In this document: in pieces, positions 51,405 to 59,609 of the stretch
Numbering within the stretch: position 1 is the first letter of the stretch
How the letters are laid out: each line of letters starts with the position of its first letter
Assembly: GCA_036675275.1 (NCBI GenBank)
Contig: JAKFFG010000071.1
Location: 1 to 64,000 of the forward strand
DNA from: Pollutimonas sp036675275
GTDB lineage: Bacteria > Pseudomonadota > Gammaproteobacteria > Burkholderiales > Burkholderiaceae_B
Reading direction: 5' to 3'
Length of the DNA stretch: 64,000 nt
Translations under genes and position numbers: made by a program
The notes under the pieces: generated by a model
Databases searched by the model: none
The model's input: only the letters and a program-made list of their open reading frames with translations
Told to the model about the DNA's origin: nothing

Positions 51405-52718
51405 ATGAGTTCCCCAAAAGTCGGCTTTGTCAGTCTGGGATGCCCAAAAGCGCTGGTTGACTCCGAGCGCATCCTGACGCAACTGCGCACTGAAGGCTAT
51501 GTCATCACGCCCGATTACGACAACGCCGACGTCGTGGTGGTCAACACCTGCGGCTTCATCGACAGCGCCAAGGCCGAATCGCTGGACGCCATCGGCGAGG
51601 CCATTGCCGAGAACGGCAAGGTCATAGTGACCGGCTGCATGGGTGTCGAAGAATCGCTGATACGCGAAATCCACCCTGCCGTGCTGGCCGTGACCGGTCC
51701 TCAGCAATACGAGCAAGTCGTGCGCGCCGTGCACGAAGCCGCGCCGCCCAAACTCGACCATGACCCCTATATCGACCTGGTGCCGCCCCAGGGCATCAAG
51801 CTCACGCCGCGCCACTACGCCTATCTGAAGATATCCGAAGGCTGCAACCACCGCTGCAGCTTCTGTATTATCCCGTCCATGCGCGGCGACCTGGTCAGCC
51901 GCCCTATCGGCGACGTCATGGGCGAGGCCGAGCGCCTGGTTAAGGCCGGTGTAAAGGAACTGCTGGTCATTTCCCAAGACACCAGCGCCTACGGCGTGGA
52001 CGTCAAATTCCGCAGCGGCTTCTGGAACGGCCGCCCCATAAAGACCCACATGACCCAGCTCAGCGAAGCGCTTGCCGGGTTCGGCGTGTGGACGCGGCTG
52101 CATTACGTCTACCCCTACCCGCACGTGGACGAAGTCATTCCCCTGATGGCCGACGGCAAGATCCTGCCCTACCTGGACATCCCCTTCCAGCACGCCAGCC
52201 CCAAGGTCCTGAAAGCCATGAAGCGCCCGGCCTTCGAAGACCGCACCATGGCACGCATCAAGCGCTGGCGCGAGATCTGTCCCGACCTGACCCTGCGCTC
52301 GACCTTCATCGTCGGATTCCCCGGCGAAACCGAAGAAGACTTCCAGTACCTGCTGGACTGGATGACCGACGCCCAGCTGGATCGCGTCGGCTGTTTCCAG
52401 TATTCACCCGTGCAGGGCGCCCGGGCCAACGAACTGGCCGACCATGTGCCCGACGAAGTCAAGCAGGAACGCTGGGACCGCTTCATGGCACATCAGCAGG
52501 CCATTTCCACGGCGCGCCTGGCGCAGAAAGTCGGCCGCGACATCGATGTATTGATCGATGAAGTCAATGAAGACGGCGCCATAGGCCGCTCCAGCGCCGA
52601 CGCGCCGGAAATCGACGGCAATGTGTTCGTGGACAGCGAAAAAGCGCTGAAGCCGGGCGACATGGTACGCGTGCGCGTTACCGATTCGGACGAATACGAT
52701 CTGTACGCCCAAGCTTAA
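51405..52718 (+). CDS. rimO: Ribosomal protein S12 methylthiotransferase
   Basis: A 437-residue radical-SAM enzyme. The N-terminal domain carries three iron-sulfur Cys (SLGCPKALVDSE, VVVNTCGFIDSAK, VTGCMGVEESLIRE). The radical-SAM motif is CNHRCSFCIIPSMRG, and a TRAM domain ends the protein (about 370-437). It adds a methylthio group to Asp89 of ribosomal protein S12. The start at 51405 is preceded by an AACGAGG box and by a small hairpin (GAGCC-tgc-GGCTC, 51375-51387). Confidence 0.95.
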   Translation: MSSPKVGFVSLGCPKALVDSERILTQLRTEGYVITPDYDNADVVVVNTCGFIDSAKAESLDAIGEAIAENGKVIVTGCMGVEESLIREIHPAVLAVTGPQQYEQVVRAVHEAAPPKLDHDPYIDLVPPQGIKLTPRHYAYLKISEGCNHRCSFCIIPSMRGDLVSRPIGDVMGEAERLVKAGVKELLVISQDTSAYGVDVKFRSGFWNGRPIKTHMTQLSEALAGFGVWTRLHYVYPYPHVDEVIPLMADGKILPYLDIPFQHASPKVLKAMKRPAFEDRTMARIKRWREICPDLTLRSTFIVGFPGETEEDFQYLLDWMTDAQLDRVGCFQYSPVQGARANELADHVPDEVKQERWDRFMAHQQAISTARLAQKVGRDIDVLIDEVNEDGAIGRSSADAPEIDGNVFVDSEKALKPGDMVRVRVTDSDEYDLYAQA

Positions 52719-52731
52719 GCCGTCGCACGCC

Positions 52732-54024
52732 ATGAAATCTGCCCCGAATATGCCCAACTCTGCCCTGAATATGCCCGCGCTCAACCCCACCCGGCTATGG
52801 TCGCGCGTCGACGCCCTTGCCCAATACACCGTTGCCGACCAGCCCTGGACGCGTCGCGCCTTTTCCGATCTGTTCCTGCAAGGCCGGGCCTGGCTTAAAA
52901 CCCAGTTCGAAGAAGCCGGCCTGACCGTTCACCTAGATGCCGCCGGCAATCTGATCGGACGGCGCGAGGGCCGCAACCCCAAGGCCAAGCCCATCGTCAC
53001 CGGGTCGCATTGCGATACGGTGCCCAGCGGCGGGCGCTTTGACGGCATCATAGGCGTGCTGGCCGGCATCGAAGTGGCGCATACCCTGCACGAACAAGGC
53101 ATCATCCTGGAGCATCCCTTCGAAGTCATCGACTTCCTGTCGGAAGAGCCTAGCGACTACGGCATTTCCTGCGTCGGCAGCCGCGGCCTGGCCGGGCTGC
53201 TCGACGAAACCATGCTCAATGAACGCGACCAGTCGGGTGAAACCCTGGCCGCCGGCATCGCCCGCATTGGCGGCAACCCGCATACGCTGTCCACACCCTT
53301 GCGCCCCGCCGGCAGCACGGCCGCTTTTGTCGAACTGCACATCGAGCAGGGGCCGGTGCTGGAAACAAATAAGCTGCCCATCGGCGTTGTCACAAATATC
53401 GTGGGCATCCGGCGTTTCAAGGTGGTGGTGGACGGCCAGCCCGACCATGCCGGCACCACGCCCATGGATATCCGCCGCGATGCCCTGGTGGGCGCGGCCC
53501 GCATCATTGAAGCCGTCAATGGCCATGCGCGCAGCATGCTGGGCGGCCCGGACTACGTCGTGGCGACCATCGGGCACCTGATTCTTACGCCCAATGCATC
53601 CAACGCGGTACCCGGCCATATTGAAATGATGCTGGAAGTACGCAGCGACAGCGCGGGCGTGCTCGAAACCTTTGTCGAAGAAGCCATGTCGGCGGTACGC
53701 CCCAGCGTCGAATCGCTGGGGCTGGCGCTTGGCTATACGCAAGTCAGTCATTCACTGCCGACCGATTGCACGCCCTTCATGGTGGATCTGATCGAACAGG
53801 CGGCCCAAACTTTGGGCTATGCATCCATGCGCATGCCCAGCGGCGCCGGCCACGACGCGGTCTACCTGGCCAAGACCGGCCCCATGGGTATGATTTTCAT
53901 ACCCTGCCTCAAAGGCCGCAGCCACTGTCCCGAAGAATGGATAGAGCCCGAGCAACTGCTGGACGGCACGCGGGTCCTGTACGAAACCGTCATCGCGCTG
54001 GATCGCAAACTGGTGGCGGATTGA
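52732..54024 (+). CDS. M20-family N-carbamoyl-amino-acid/allantoate-type amidohydrolase
   Basis: A 430-residue Zn-dependent amidohydrolase. The metal-binding region is VTGSHCDTVPSGGRFDGIIG, followed by IDFLSEEPSDYGISCVGSRG, the dimerisation-domain motif FVELHIEQGPVLE, and PSGAGHDAVYLAKTGPMGMI. This is the HyuC/AmaB/AllC family, which removes carbamoyl groups from N-carbamoyl amino acids, ureidoglycolate or allantoate. No hydantoinase or allantoinase gene lies nearby, so the substrate is not assignable. It follows rimO by 13 bp. Two ATGs at 52732 and 52750 are possible starts. Confidence 0.87.
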   Translation: MKSAPNMPNSALNMPALNPTRLWSRVDALAQYTVADQPWTRRAFSDLFLQGRAWLKTQFEEAGLTVHLDAAGNLIGRREGRNPKAKPIVTGSHCDTVPSGGRFDGIIGVLAGIEVAHTLHEQGIILEHPFEVIDFLSEEPSDYGISCVGSRGLAGLLDETMLNERDQSGETLAAGIARIGGNPHTLSTPLRPAGSTAAFVELHIEQGPVLETNKLPIGVVTNIVGIRRFKVVVDGQPDHAGTTPMDIRRDALVGAARIIEAVNGHARSMLGGPDYVVATIGHLILTPNASNAVPGHIEMMLEVRSDSAGVLETFVEEAMSAVRPSVESLGLALGYTQVSHSLPTDCTPFMVDLIEQAAQTLGYASMRMPSGAGHDAVYLAKTGPMGMIFIPCLKGRSHCPEEWIEPEQLLDGTRVLYETVIALDRKLVAD

Positions 54025-54025
54025 C

Positions 54026-54850
54026 TCAGTCCTGCGGCGCCCGCAGTTCAAGGGCCGCCTGCCGAGGCGCCCATCCCAACCCGGCGCCCCGCGACCTGGC
54101 AACGTAGACTGCGGCATTTCGATTGTGTACGTCCAGGCGCTGATACAGGCCTTCTGTGTGCGCTTTCGTGGTTGCGACCGTAATATTCAGCTGGCGCGCT
54201 ATGGACTTCAGGGCATCGCCCCTGGCCAACAACACCAGAACCTCGTATTGCCGGGGTGTAAGTCCCAGCAGAGAAGACTCCATACGGGCGGCATCCGGCG
54301 CTATCGTGAAGGCGGCCGGCGGTTCAACCCTGGGCACAGCATTGCGCGGCGATTCGGTCGATTGCCTTGTATGCGGTTTCAAAGGCAATGACGTGGACGC
54401 ACGTGCAGCTGCCGATACCCGTGCCGGGGCCAACGCACGCGCGGCCGTCGACGGCAGGTCGGGATCCATGCCTCTCCGGGAAGACTCTTTTCCGGACAGC
54501 AATAACCGGATACAAGCCAGAAAGACTTCGGGCGCAGCCGCCTTGTCGACGAAGCCTCCCACGATGGGCGGCAGCGCATGCATAGAGGAAGGGGTGGGCT
54601 CGCCATCCAGCATCAGGATGATGCCTTTTGGAGCAAAAGCGCGCTCGCTGGCTTGAATAAGGGAGTCGCGTCGTTCGGGCGATGGAATGGACAACAGCAC
54701 TAGCCCGCCTTGTTTGGACTCGTCAGGAGGCTGATCCAGCGTTGCGTAGCCATACGCTTCGATGGTTGTATCGGGCAACACCTGCGAGAGCAACTGCACA
54801 ATTCCAGTGCGCAGCATGACATTTCGCTCTAACACTATGATCTTTACCAT
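54026..54850 (-). CDS. LuxR-type regulator with a degenerate receiver domain
   Basis: A 274-residue protein from the ATG at 54850 (MVKIIVLERNVMLRTGIVQL). Residues 1-120 look like a response-regulator receiver, but the acidic pair is Glu8-Arg9 and the phospho-acceptor position reads LLSIP with Ser54 in place of Asp. It probably cannot be phosphorylated. A long Ala/Arg/Ser-rich linker (about 125-200) joins a GerE/LuxR helix-turn-helix (LLGLTPRQYEVLVLLARGDA, SIARQLNITVATTKAHTEGL). It ends 1 bp after the stop of the M20 gene, convergent with it. No cognate kinase is adjacent. Confidence 0.83.
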   Translation of the reverse strand: MVKIIVLERNVMLRTGIVQLLSQVLPDTTIEAYGYATLDQPPDESKQGGLVLLSIPSPERRDSLIQASERAFAPKGIILMLDGEPTPSSMHALPPIVGGFVDKAAAPEVFLACIRLLLSGKESSRRGMDPDLPSTAARALAPARVSAAARASTSLPLKPHTRQSTESPRNAVPRVEPPAAFTIAPDAARMESSLLGLTPRQYEVLVLLARGDALKSIARQLNITVATTKAHTEGLYQRLDVHNRNAAVYVARSRGAGLGWAPRQAALELRAPQD

Positions 54851-55012
54851 TGCACCCTCTTGCCACATGGGACCCTTCGCGCTGCAAAGTAACCAAATCA
54901 ATAAAGGCGATCATCCTTGAAGCTTCGATAATAAAGATAGTCAATTTAAGTCGCAAGCATTTGGCTCACAACCAAGGGAAAGTGCGGATGCCGTGCAACA
55001 TAACCCTGCAGA

Positions 55013-55495
55013 CTATAAAGCGATCCGATATTGAATAAACCCCGACTTGTCGGCAATGCGGTCATATAACAGCATGGCGCTGGTGTTACTCTCGTGCGTC
55101 AGCCAATACACACGGGATGCCTTGGCCCGCCTGGCCTGCCCATACACGTATTCAATCAATGCACGCCCGGCGCCTGTGCCGCGTACGCGCTGATCGACAA
55201 ACAGATCCTGCAGATAGCAGTAGTCGCCTATCGTCCAGGTGGACCGATGGAAGATCCAGTGCACCATGCCCACGACATGACCATCGCACACTGCCAGCGC
55301 CCCCCTCATGGGCTGCTCGCCATCGAGCAGCCTTTGCCACGTGACGTCTGTGGTCGACTGGGGTATCTCGACCTTGTAGAAGGCCTGATAGCCCTCCCAC
55401 AGGCGCAGCCAGTCGTCGTAGTGACGGGATTCAAGGGCCTCTATGTTCACGGGCTGGTTTACGGGCAGAGTACCGCTAGACGGCTTTTGATTCAT
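55013..55495 (-). CDS. GNAT-family N-acetyltransferase
   Basis: A 160-residue protein from the ATG at 55495 (MNQKPSSGTLPVNQPVN). The acetyl-CoA motif is DLFVDQRVRGTGAGRALIEY, followed by RVYWLTHESNTSAMLLYDRI. It resembles small GNAT enzymes acting on free amines or amino acids; the substrate is unknown. A 162-bp gap (54851-55012) separates it from the LuxR-type gene and shows no clear element. It lies 32 bp after the stop of the amidase gene and could be co-transcribed with it. Confidence 0.85.
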   Translation of the reverse strand: MNQKPSSGTLPVNQPVNIEALESRHYDDWLRLWEGYQAFYKVEIPQSTTDVTWQRLLDGEQPMRGALAVCDGHVVGMVHWIFHRSTWTIGDYCYLQDLFVDQRVRGTGAGRALIEYVYGQARRAKASRVYWLTHESNTSAMLLYDRIADKSGFIQYRIAL

Positions 55496-55527
55496 GGCTC
55501 TCTCCTTGGAAGGGACTGGACTGCAGA

Positions 55528-56967
55528 TTAAACGGCAAAACGGGCCGGAATGCGATCTTTCCACGGTGCAGCGCGTTCCAGCTCCGCCGACACGCGCAGC
55601 ACAAGGTCTTCACGGCCAAACTGCGCCATCAATTGAACGCCTACGGGCAGGCCCTGCGCAGTCCAGTACACCGGGACATTGGCGGCCGGTTGACCCGATG
55701 CATTCATGATGGCCATAAACGCCGCGTAGTGGGCGACCTTTGCGCGAAAATCCAGGAACTTGCCTTGCATGGCAAAATGCCCCAGCGGAGCGGGCAGTTG
55801 GGTCAGCGACGGCGTAAGAATCAAATCATACGATTCCATATCGCCCTGCAGGGTTCTACCGACTTGGTGGAAATCACTAATTGCGTCCACATAGGCTTCA
55901 GCCGATATCGCCTTGCCAGTTTCGTAGGCATCCCGAATAGCGGGTTCAAGATCATCGTCGTGCAGAGAACGGCCCACGATACGAAGCTTTGCATTCACTG
56001 CAGCCACTGTGTTAGAAGCCAGTACAGTCAAATGGCTGTTGAAGAACTTGGAGTAATCCAGCGCGGGCGGCAAGGCATCCACCACGATATGTCCGAGGTC
56101 TTTGCAGAGCGCCGCTGCATATTCCACGGCGTCGATGCATTCCGGTGCGATCGGGATGTCATTCCAGGCCTGACGCCACACGCCTATACGCAACGGCCTG
56201 CCGGCCACTTCATCGGTGGCTGCAATAAATGGCCGATTGGGGTCAGCCGTATCGTAAGGAGCCCCCACCTCTCGCCCGCAAATGGCATCCATGGCTGCAG
56301 CGGTATCACGCACGCTGCGAGTCAGCACACCGTCGACGCCCAGGCCGCCCCAGATTTCACCCTTGGTGGGGCCTGTAGGCACCCGGCCCCGCGTCGCCTT
56401 AAGTCCGAAAACGCCGCAACATGCTGCGGGAATACGAATAGAACCACCGCCGTCGCTGCCGTGCGCAACGGGCACAATGCGCGCTGCAACCGCAGCGGCC
56501 GCGCCGCCGCTGGAGCCGCCGCAGGAGCGGCTGTCGTCCCATGGGTTCAACGTGGGCCCACCGTTGAGAACGGCTTCAGTCGTGGGCGCCATGCACAGCT
56601 CAGGAACCGTCGTGCGGGCAAACGGAAGCAGTCCGGCTTGCTCGAAGCGATCGGTGAGAGTCGCGTTGAACGCTGGAGTGGAATTCTTGAAGAGCCGCGA
56701 GCCTATGCTCATGGGTATACGTCGGGAAGCAAGGCTGGAATCTTTCAGCAGAAAGGGTATGGCACGAAACACGCCGGTATGCGCTATATCGCCAGCCAGT
56801 TTTATGCTGTTGTCATAGTGTTCATGACAAATGGCATTCAGTTCCGCGCCTCGCGTCTTCGCGAGCAAGACGGCGCATTCCATCAGTTCCGCCGCCGATG
56901 CGTCGCCCTCGGTCAGCATTTGCGCCAAGGCGATGCCGTCCAGTGCCTGATATTCTTCTTGCTTCAT
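55528..56967 (-). CDS. Amidase-signature family hydrolase
   Basis: A 479-residue amidase from the ATG at 56967. The Ser-cisSer-Lys triad is complete: Lys in IPFLLKDSS, the Gly/Ser-rich SCGGSSGGAAAAVAA, and the nucleophile region HGSDGGGSIRIPAACCGVFG. It hydrolyses an amide; the natural substrate is unknown. It is the last recognisable enzyme of the leftward operon with the peptide-type ABC transporter, ThDP enzyme and HDAC-fold protein, 49 bp after the latter. A different role from GatA is clear because no gatB or gatC is present. Confidence 0.87.
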   Translation of the reverse strand: MKQEEYQALDGIALAQMLTEGDASAAELMECAVLLAKTRGAELNAICHEHYDNSIKLAGDIAHTGVFRAIPFLLKDSSLASRRIPMSIGSRLFKNSTPAFNATLTDRFEQAGLLPFARTTVPELCMAPTTEAVLNGGPTLNPWDDSRSCGGSSGGAAAAVAARIVPVAHGSDGGGSIRIPAACCGVFGLKATRGRVPTGPTKGEIWGGLGVDGVLTRSVRDTAAAMDAICGREVGAPYDTADPNRPFIAATDEVAGRPLRIGVWRQAWNDIPIAPECIDAVEYAAALCKDLGHIVVDALPPALDYSKFFNSHLTVLASNTVAAVNAKLRIVGRSLHDDDLEPAIRDAYETGKAISAEAYVDAISDFHQVGRTLQGDMESYDLILTPSLTQLPAPLGHFAMQGKFLDFRAKVAHYAAFMAIMNASGQPAANVPVYWTAQGLPVGVQLMAQFGREDLVLRVSAELERAAPWKDRIPARFAV

Positions 56968-57016
56968 ATCACTCCTTAAAGTCATCACGCCCGGCAACCC
57001 AAGCCTCAAGGCGCAA

Positions 57017-57817
57017 TTAGGTCATTACCGACAGAAACTCCGGAAAAAAGCCTTCTGTTTCGAACAATGTATCCACCGCGGGACCTGCACTTTCCAGCAT
57101 TACCACCGTCGGCAAGGCCAGGGCACGAATACGCTGGCCCAATTCACGGCCGAGCATTCCACCCCGATCCACAACGTGGCAATGCAGAGACAAAACAATG
57201 GCCTGGACGCGATAATCCTGCAACGCGCCCAGCGCCTTTTCCAACGTCCGGATGAGCGCGGTGTCGCATAGCGGTACTGTTAGCGGGAAATTAAGGTTGT
57301 AGCCGTAGCCGACTCCTGAGCCCCGCTCTTCCACGATCCCCATATGGATCGCGACTTCGCTTTCCAGGGCCGACTCCCAGTGCAATGATATTGTCATGAC
57401 ATCGGCACGTTCATAGAACACATCCTGGATGCCGTCGGCGTGAACGGGGCCTATGCTGAAGATCACCACGCGATCGACCGACTGCAGCAGCGTATTGGCG
57501 GCAATGGCCTGATTATTGACGTAGCATCCCATGCGAGCCTGGCCACGGTGGGCATGCCGGCCATCGGGATAAGACAACGCAAATGCCACCGAGTCTTCCA
57601 TACCTGCACGCGATGCCCACGACGCAGCGGCAACGGCACTATGGCCCGAACGTTGAATGGCCAGCCATAAATCCGGCCGCGCAGACGCAAGGGATTCCAG
57701 GTAAGCGCGCGTATGCACCGCGCTCAAGGATTCGGAACCGCAATCCGGCGACGCAACGACGCGCAAGGCGCCGACCATGCCGGAACTATCCGGCAATTGC
57801 GCCACGTACACAGGCAT
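57017..57817 (-). CDS. HDAC-fold protein with substituted zinc ligands (putative pseudoenzyme)
   Basis: A 266-residue protein from the ATG at 57817 (a TTG at 57823 would overlap the upstream stop). The pattern fits the histone deacetylase/acetylpolyamine amidohydrolase superfamily in order: VHTRAYLESL (34-43), SYPDGRHAHRG (82-92) for PPGHHA, MGCYVNNQAIAA (96-107), GIQDVFYERADVMTISLH (129-146), SGVGYGYNLNFPL (167-179). The zinc motif DxDxHH reads Ser121-Ile-Gly123-Pro-Val125-His126, losing both zinc ligands there. The third ligand Asp aligns with His214 (SLHCH). The first His of the HH pair is Arg87. The C-terminal Tyr region and much of the N-terminus are also missing. A binding or regulatory role is inferred. 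Confidence 0.72.
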   Translation of the reverse strand: MPVYVAQLPDSSGMVGALRVVASPDCGSESLSAVHTRAYLESLASARPDLWLAIQRSGHSAVAAASWASRAGMEDSVAFALSYPDGRHAHRGQARMGCYVNNQAIAANTLLQSVDRVVIFSIGPVHADGIQDVFYERADVMTISLHWESALESEVAIHMGIVEERGSGVGYGYNLNFPLTVPLCDTALIRTLEKALGALQDYRVQAIVLSLHCHVVDRGGMLGRELGQRIRALALPTVVMLESAGPAVDTLFETEGFFPEFLSVMT

Positions 57818-57819
57818 GA

Positions 57820-59559
57820 TCAAGACGGTTTTGCAGCCGAAATACGAGCCAGGGCGGCATCCCTGACTTCGCTCAGTGTGACGCCGGGCGATATGCCATC
57901 GGCGTCGTAGCGCAATTCCACCAGGGCCGGTAGCTGATTCGCATTGGCAAACGCCAGTGCGCGTTCAAATGCGGGTCCGAACTCGGCATTGGTGCTGACT
58001 ACCTCGCCATGCCCTCGATATGCGCGCACAAGTTCGGAAAATTCAGGGTTCTCGAAATTCAGCGCATGATTGCGTCCAGGGAACTCGCGTTCCTGGTGCA
58101 TGCGTATTGTTCCCCAGATACCGTTATTGAACACGAGAATGACAATACCGAGCCGATACTGCATGGCCACACCCAGTTCCTGCAAATTCATCTGGAAGCA
58201 GCCGTCACCGGCATAACAGATCACCGTACGTGCGGGATATTCAAGCTTTGCGGCGATTGCGGCCGGCAGGCCATACCCCATCGACCCGGCCGTGGGAGCC
58301 AAGCTGGTCCCCAAGCCTCGATACCGATAATACCGGTGCGGGAACCCGGCGTAGTTGCCGGCACCGACTGTAATGCAAGTATCCTCGGGCACGTGGTCGC
58401 GGACGTAGCAAGCCGCCTGGTCCAGGCTTAAGTCGCCCGGGAAACTGGCGGGCTCACGGCGTTGCGCCAATTCCGCCCGTGCTGCCTGTGTTTGCGCCGC
58501 CCAACCGGGCAAGCCGGCAGGCGCCATGTCTTTGACCGCCTCGGCGAAAGACGCGACATCGGCCGTGATGGGAACCGCTGCCTGGAACACCCGGCCCAAC
58601 TCGTCAGGGTCAGGGTAAACATGCACGAGCTGCTGCGTGGGCATCGGGCTTTGCACCACGGTATAGCCTTCACATACCGCCTCGCTGATACGGGTGCCCA
58701 CGGCGATCAACACGTCGGCATTCTTGATTCGATTGCGCAACTGCTCGCTCATGCCCCAACCGACGTGACCCACGTAGTTGGGATGGCTATGATCAAAGCA
58801 CTCCAGGCGCCGCCACGCCAGTCCGACGGGCAGAGCATAACGCTCGGCAAAGCCAGCCATGAGAGTCATGGCATGGGAAGTCCAGCCGGAACCGCCAATC
58901 AGCAAAAAAGGATTTCGGGCATTTTCCAGCAAAGCTGCCATGGCCTGCATATGCATAACAGACGGTGTGCTGGACGACTTCCGATAGTGCGGCACATCGG
59001 CCACCGCAGCTTCTCCCCATAGCGTGTCCTCGGGTAACGCCAGCACGACGGGCCCCGGTCGGCCGCTGGTCGCCACTGAAAACGCACGGGCAATAAATTC
59101 GGGGATTCGATCCGTGCGGTCGATCTGCGCCACCCACTTCGCCATGCCTGAGAACATGCTGCGGTAGTCGACTTCCTGAAAGGCTTCCCGGCCCATGAAA
59201 TCGCCGCCCACTTGGCCGACGAAGAGAATCATCGGGGTGGAATCATGAAAGGCGGTGTGCACGGCAATGCTGGCGTTCGTTGCTCCCGGCCCGCGCGTCA
59301 CAAAACAGATGCCGGGTTCGCCGGTCAGCTTGCCATGGGCTTCGGCCATGTACCCGGCTCCGCTTTCCTGGCGACACACTACGGCCTGGATCGCATCCTG
59401 GTGGTCGTACAGGGCATCGATGCATGGCAGGTAGCTTTCGCCTGGCACCATGAACAGGCGCTTCACGCCGTGATTGCGCAGCTGCTGTATGAGGATTGCT
59501 CCGCCGTTACGCGTCACGGGCGCCGCGAGCTGCGATGCCAAACATTTTTCGCCGTTCAT
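57820..59559 (-). CDS. ThDP-dependent enzyme, acetolactate-synthase-like
   Basis: A 579-residue thiamine-diphosphate enzyme. The N-terminal Pyr domain has the activating Glu (RQESGAGYMAEAHGKLTGEP) and FVTRGPGATNASIAVHTA. A central domain follows, and the C-terminal PP domain has the ThDP motif GDGCFQMNLQELGVAMQYRL ending in NN. It resembles the large subunit of acetolactate synthase, but no small regulatory subunit gene is nearby and the flanking genes are catabolic. A 2-oxo-acid decarboxylase or carboligase role is likely. Its stop overlaps the possible TTG start of the HDAC-fold gene and lies 2 bp before that gene's preferred ATG. Confidence 0.87.
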   Translation of the reverse strand: MNGEKCLASQLAAPVTRNGGAILIQQLRNHGVKRLFMVPGESYLPCIDALYDHQDAIQAVVCRQESGAGYMAEAHGKLTGEPGICFVTRGPGATNASIAVHTAFHDSTPMILFVGQVGGDFMGREAFQEVDYRSMFSGMAKWVAQIDRTDRIPEFIARAFSVATSGRPGPVVLALPEDTLWGEAAVADVPHYRKSSSTPSVMHMQAMAALLENARNPFLLIGGSGWTSHAMTLMAGFAERYALPVGLAWRRLECFDHSHPNYVGHVGWGMSEQLRNRIKNADVLIAVGTRISEAVCEGYTVVQSPMPTQQLVHVYPDPDELGRVFQAAVPITADVASFAEAVKDMAPAGLPGWAAQTQAARAELAQRREPASFPGDLSLDQAACYVRDHVPEDTCITVGAGNYAGFPHRYYRYRGLGTSLAPTAGSMGYGLPAAIAAKLEYPARTVICYAGDGCFQMNLQELGVAMQYRLGIVILVFNNGIWGTIRMHQEREFPGRNHALNFENPEFSELVRAYRGHGEVVSTNAEFGPAFERALAFANANQLPALVELRYDADGISPGVTLSEVRDAALARISAAKPS

Positions 59560-59609
59560 GTGCAGATATCCTTGTGATTCTTTGAGCGATGTATCGCGTT
59601 GACGGTCGC

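Noticed and set aside
55633..56979. 448-residue forward frame antisense to the amidase
   Set aside because: The amidase triad and motifs are complete on the minus strand.
57820..59559. Assignment of the ThDP enzyme as biosynthetic acetolactate synthase (ilvB)
   Set aside because: No ilvH/ilvN or other branched-chain genes nearby, and it is embedded in a transport/catabolic operon.
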